Part shown: piece after piece, positions 5,132-5,299 of the stretch
Position numbering within the stretch: position 1 is the first letter of the stretch
Layout of the letters: every line of letters starts with the position of its first letter
NCBI GenBank assembly: GCA_038240835.1
Contig: JBBRGJ010000207.1
Coordinates: 1-5,299, forward strand
DNA length: 5,299 bases
Direction: 5' to 3'
Source: JBAXTE01 sp038240835
GTDB lineage: Bacteria > Bacteroidota > Bacteroidia > Bacteroidales > WCHB1-69
Program-made: the position numbers and the translations under genes
Notes under the pieces: model-generated
The model's database searches: none
What the model saw: only the letters and a program-made list of their open reading frames with translations
Told to the model about the DNA's origin: nothing

Positions 5132-5299
5132 TCACACTCGAGCTTTGGAAAAGCTATAAACTGGGTCGATTAGTCCATATTTCATAACTAATTTATCAAA
5201 GGCTTTTTGTCTATAAAGCCTGCTTTTCCTTTGGCTCTTGCGATTATAATATCTAAACAATCTTTCTTTTAAGTAAATACGTAGTCGACGTTTGCTCAT
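5132..5299 (-). CDS. group II intron reverse transcriptase/maturase, C-terminal 55 residues
   Basis: The - strand frame is open from the window edge (5299) to a TGA at 5132-5134. The ATG at 5299-5297 is probably internal, since group II intron proteins are usually several hundred residues long. The visible peptide is very basic (MSKRRLRIYLKERLFRYY, then RKSQRKSRLYRQKAF, then MKYGLIDPVYSF) and looks like the end of the maturase/thumb and DNA-binding region. There is no Cys-rich HNH endonuclease domain at the C-terminus, so target cutting would have to follow an endonuclease-independent route if the intron moves. The call leans on its position 24 nt before a domain V-like hairpin as much as on its sequence. 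The ribonucleoprotein would act on the intron RNA in the cytoplasm. Confidence 0.72.
   Translation of the reverse strand: MSKRRLRIYLKERLFRYYNRKSQRKSRLYRQKAFDKLVMKYGLIDPVYSFSKARV

Larger units (their letters stand above)
5029..5299 (-). mobile_element. group II intron, 3' end (rest beyond the right edge)
   Basis: On the - strand a reverse-transcriptase C-terminus (5132-5299) is followed after 24 nt by a domain V-like hairpin (5075-5107) and a domain VI-like hairpin (5029-~5074), then CTCTAC, a usual end for bacterial group II introns. This order (ORF in domain IV, then V and VI) is diagnostic. Such introns are self-splicing ribozymes that move by retrohoming with the help of their own protein. 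The 3' splice site is predicted after 5029. The 5' part, including the exon-binding sites, is not in the window, so the class cannot be assigned. Confidence 0.82.

Overview
The window looks like chromosomal DNA of a low-GC member of the Bacteroidota, probably from the Flavobacteriia/Cytophagia side. The signs are a Porin_10-type 'putative porin', an OmpA protein with a regulatory-like domain before its OmpA domain, a lack of Shine-Dalgarno sequences, and TAnnTTTG-type -7 promoter boxes. I cannot name the genus.

Left part (1-4238): four protein genes, all on the + strand. They are the 3' part of an OmpA-family outer-membrane gene (cut by the window edge), a small class I SAM-dependent methyltransferase, a 625-aa outer-membrane porin-like beta-barrel with its own promoter, and a rhomboid intramembrane serine protease that starts 17 bp after the porin and is probably co-transcribed with it. 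Three of the four act at the cell envelope.

Middle part (4239-4774): no protein gene. A good Bacteroidota promoter (4312-4342) drives a transcript with a leader of roughly 190 nt ending in an intact tRNA-Ser(CGA) gene (4536-4622). The leader holds a decayed second copy of the 5' part of the same tRNA, with an 18-bp perfect palindrome in its D-loop. One base after the tRNA begins a 151-bp block bounded by perfect 21-bp inverted repeats. It holds a + strand terminator for the tRNA, a long ~30-bp-stem hairpin, and a - strand terminator, so it looks like a compact two-way transcription barrier.

Right part (4775-5299): AT-rich non-coding DNA with a perfect 18-bp inverted repeat. It is followed on the - strand by the 3' end of a group II intron: the last 55 codons of the intron-encoded reverse transcriptase/maturase, domain V, domain VI with a bulged branch-point A, and a typical intron 3' end near 5029. 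Domain V carries two apparent stem mismatches, so this copy may be impaired. Most of the intron lies beyond the right edge.

I see no complete undescribed system. The most unusual parts are the tRNA-Ser pseudo-copy with its palindrome, the nested inverted-repeat block behind the tRNA, and the OmpA domain in which the usual HTD motif reads HTS.
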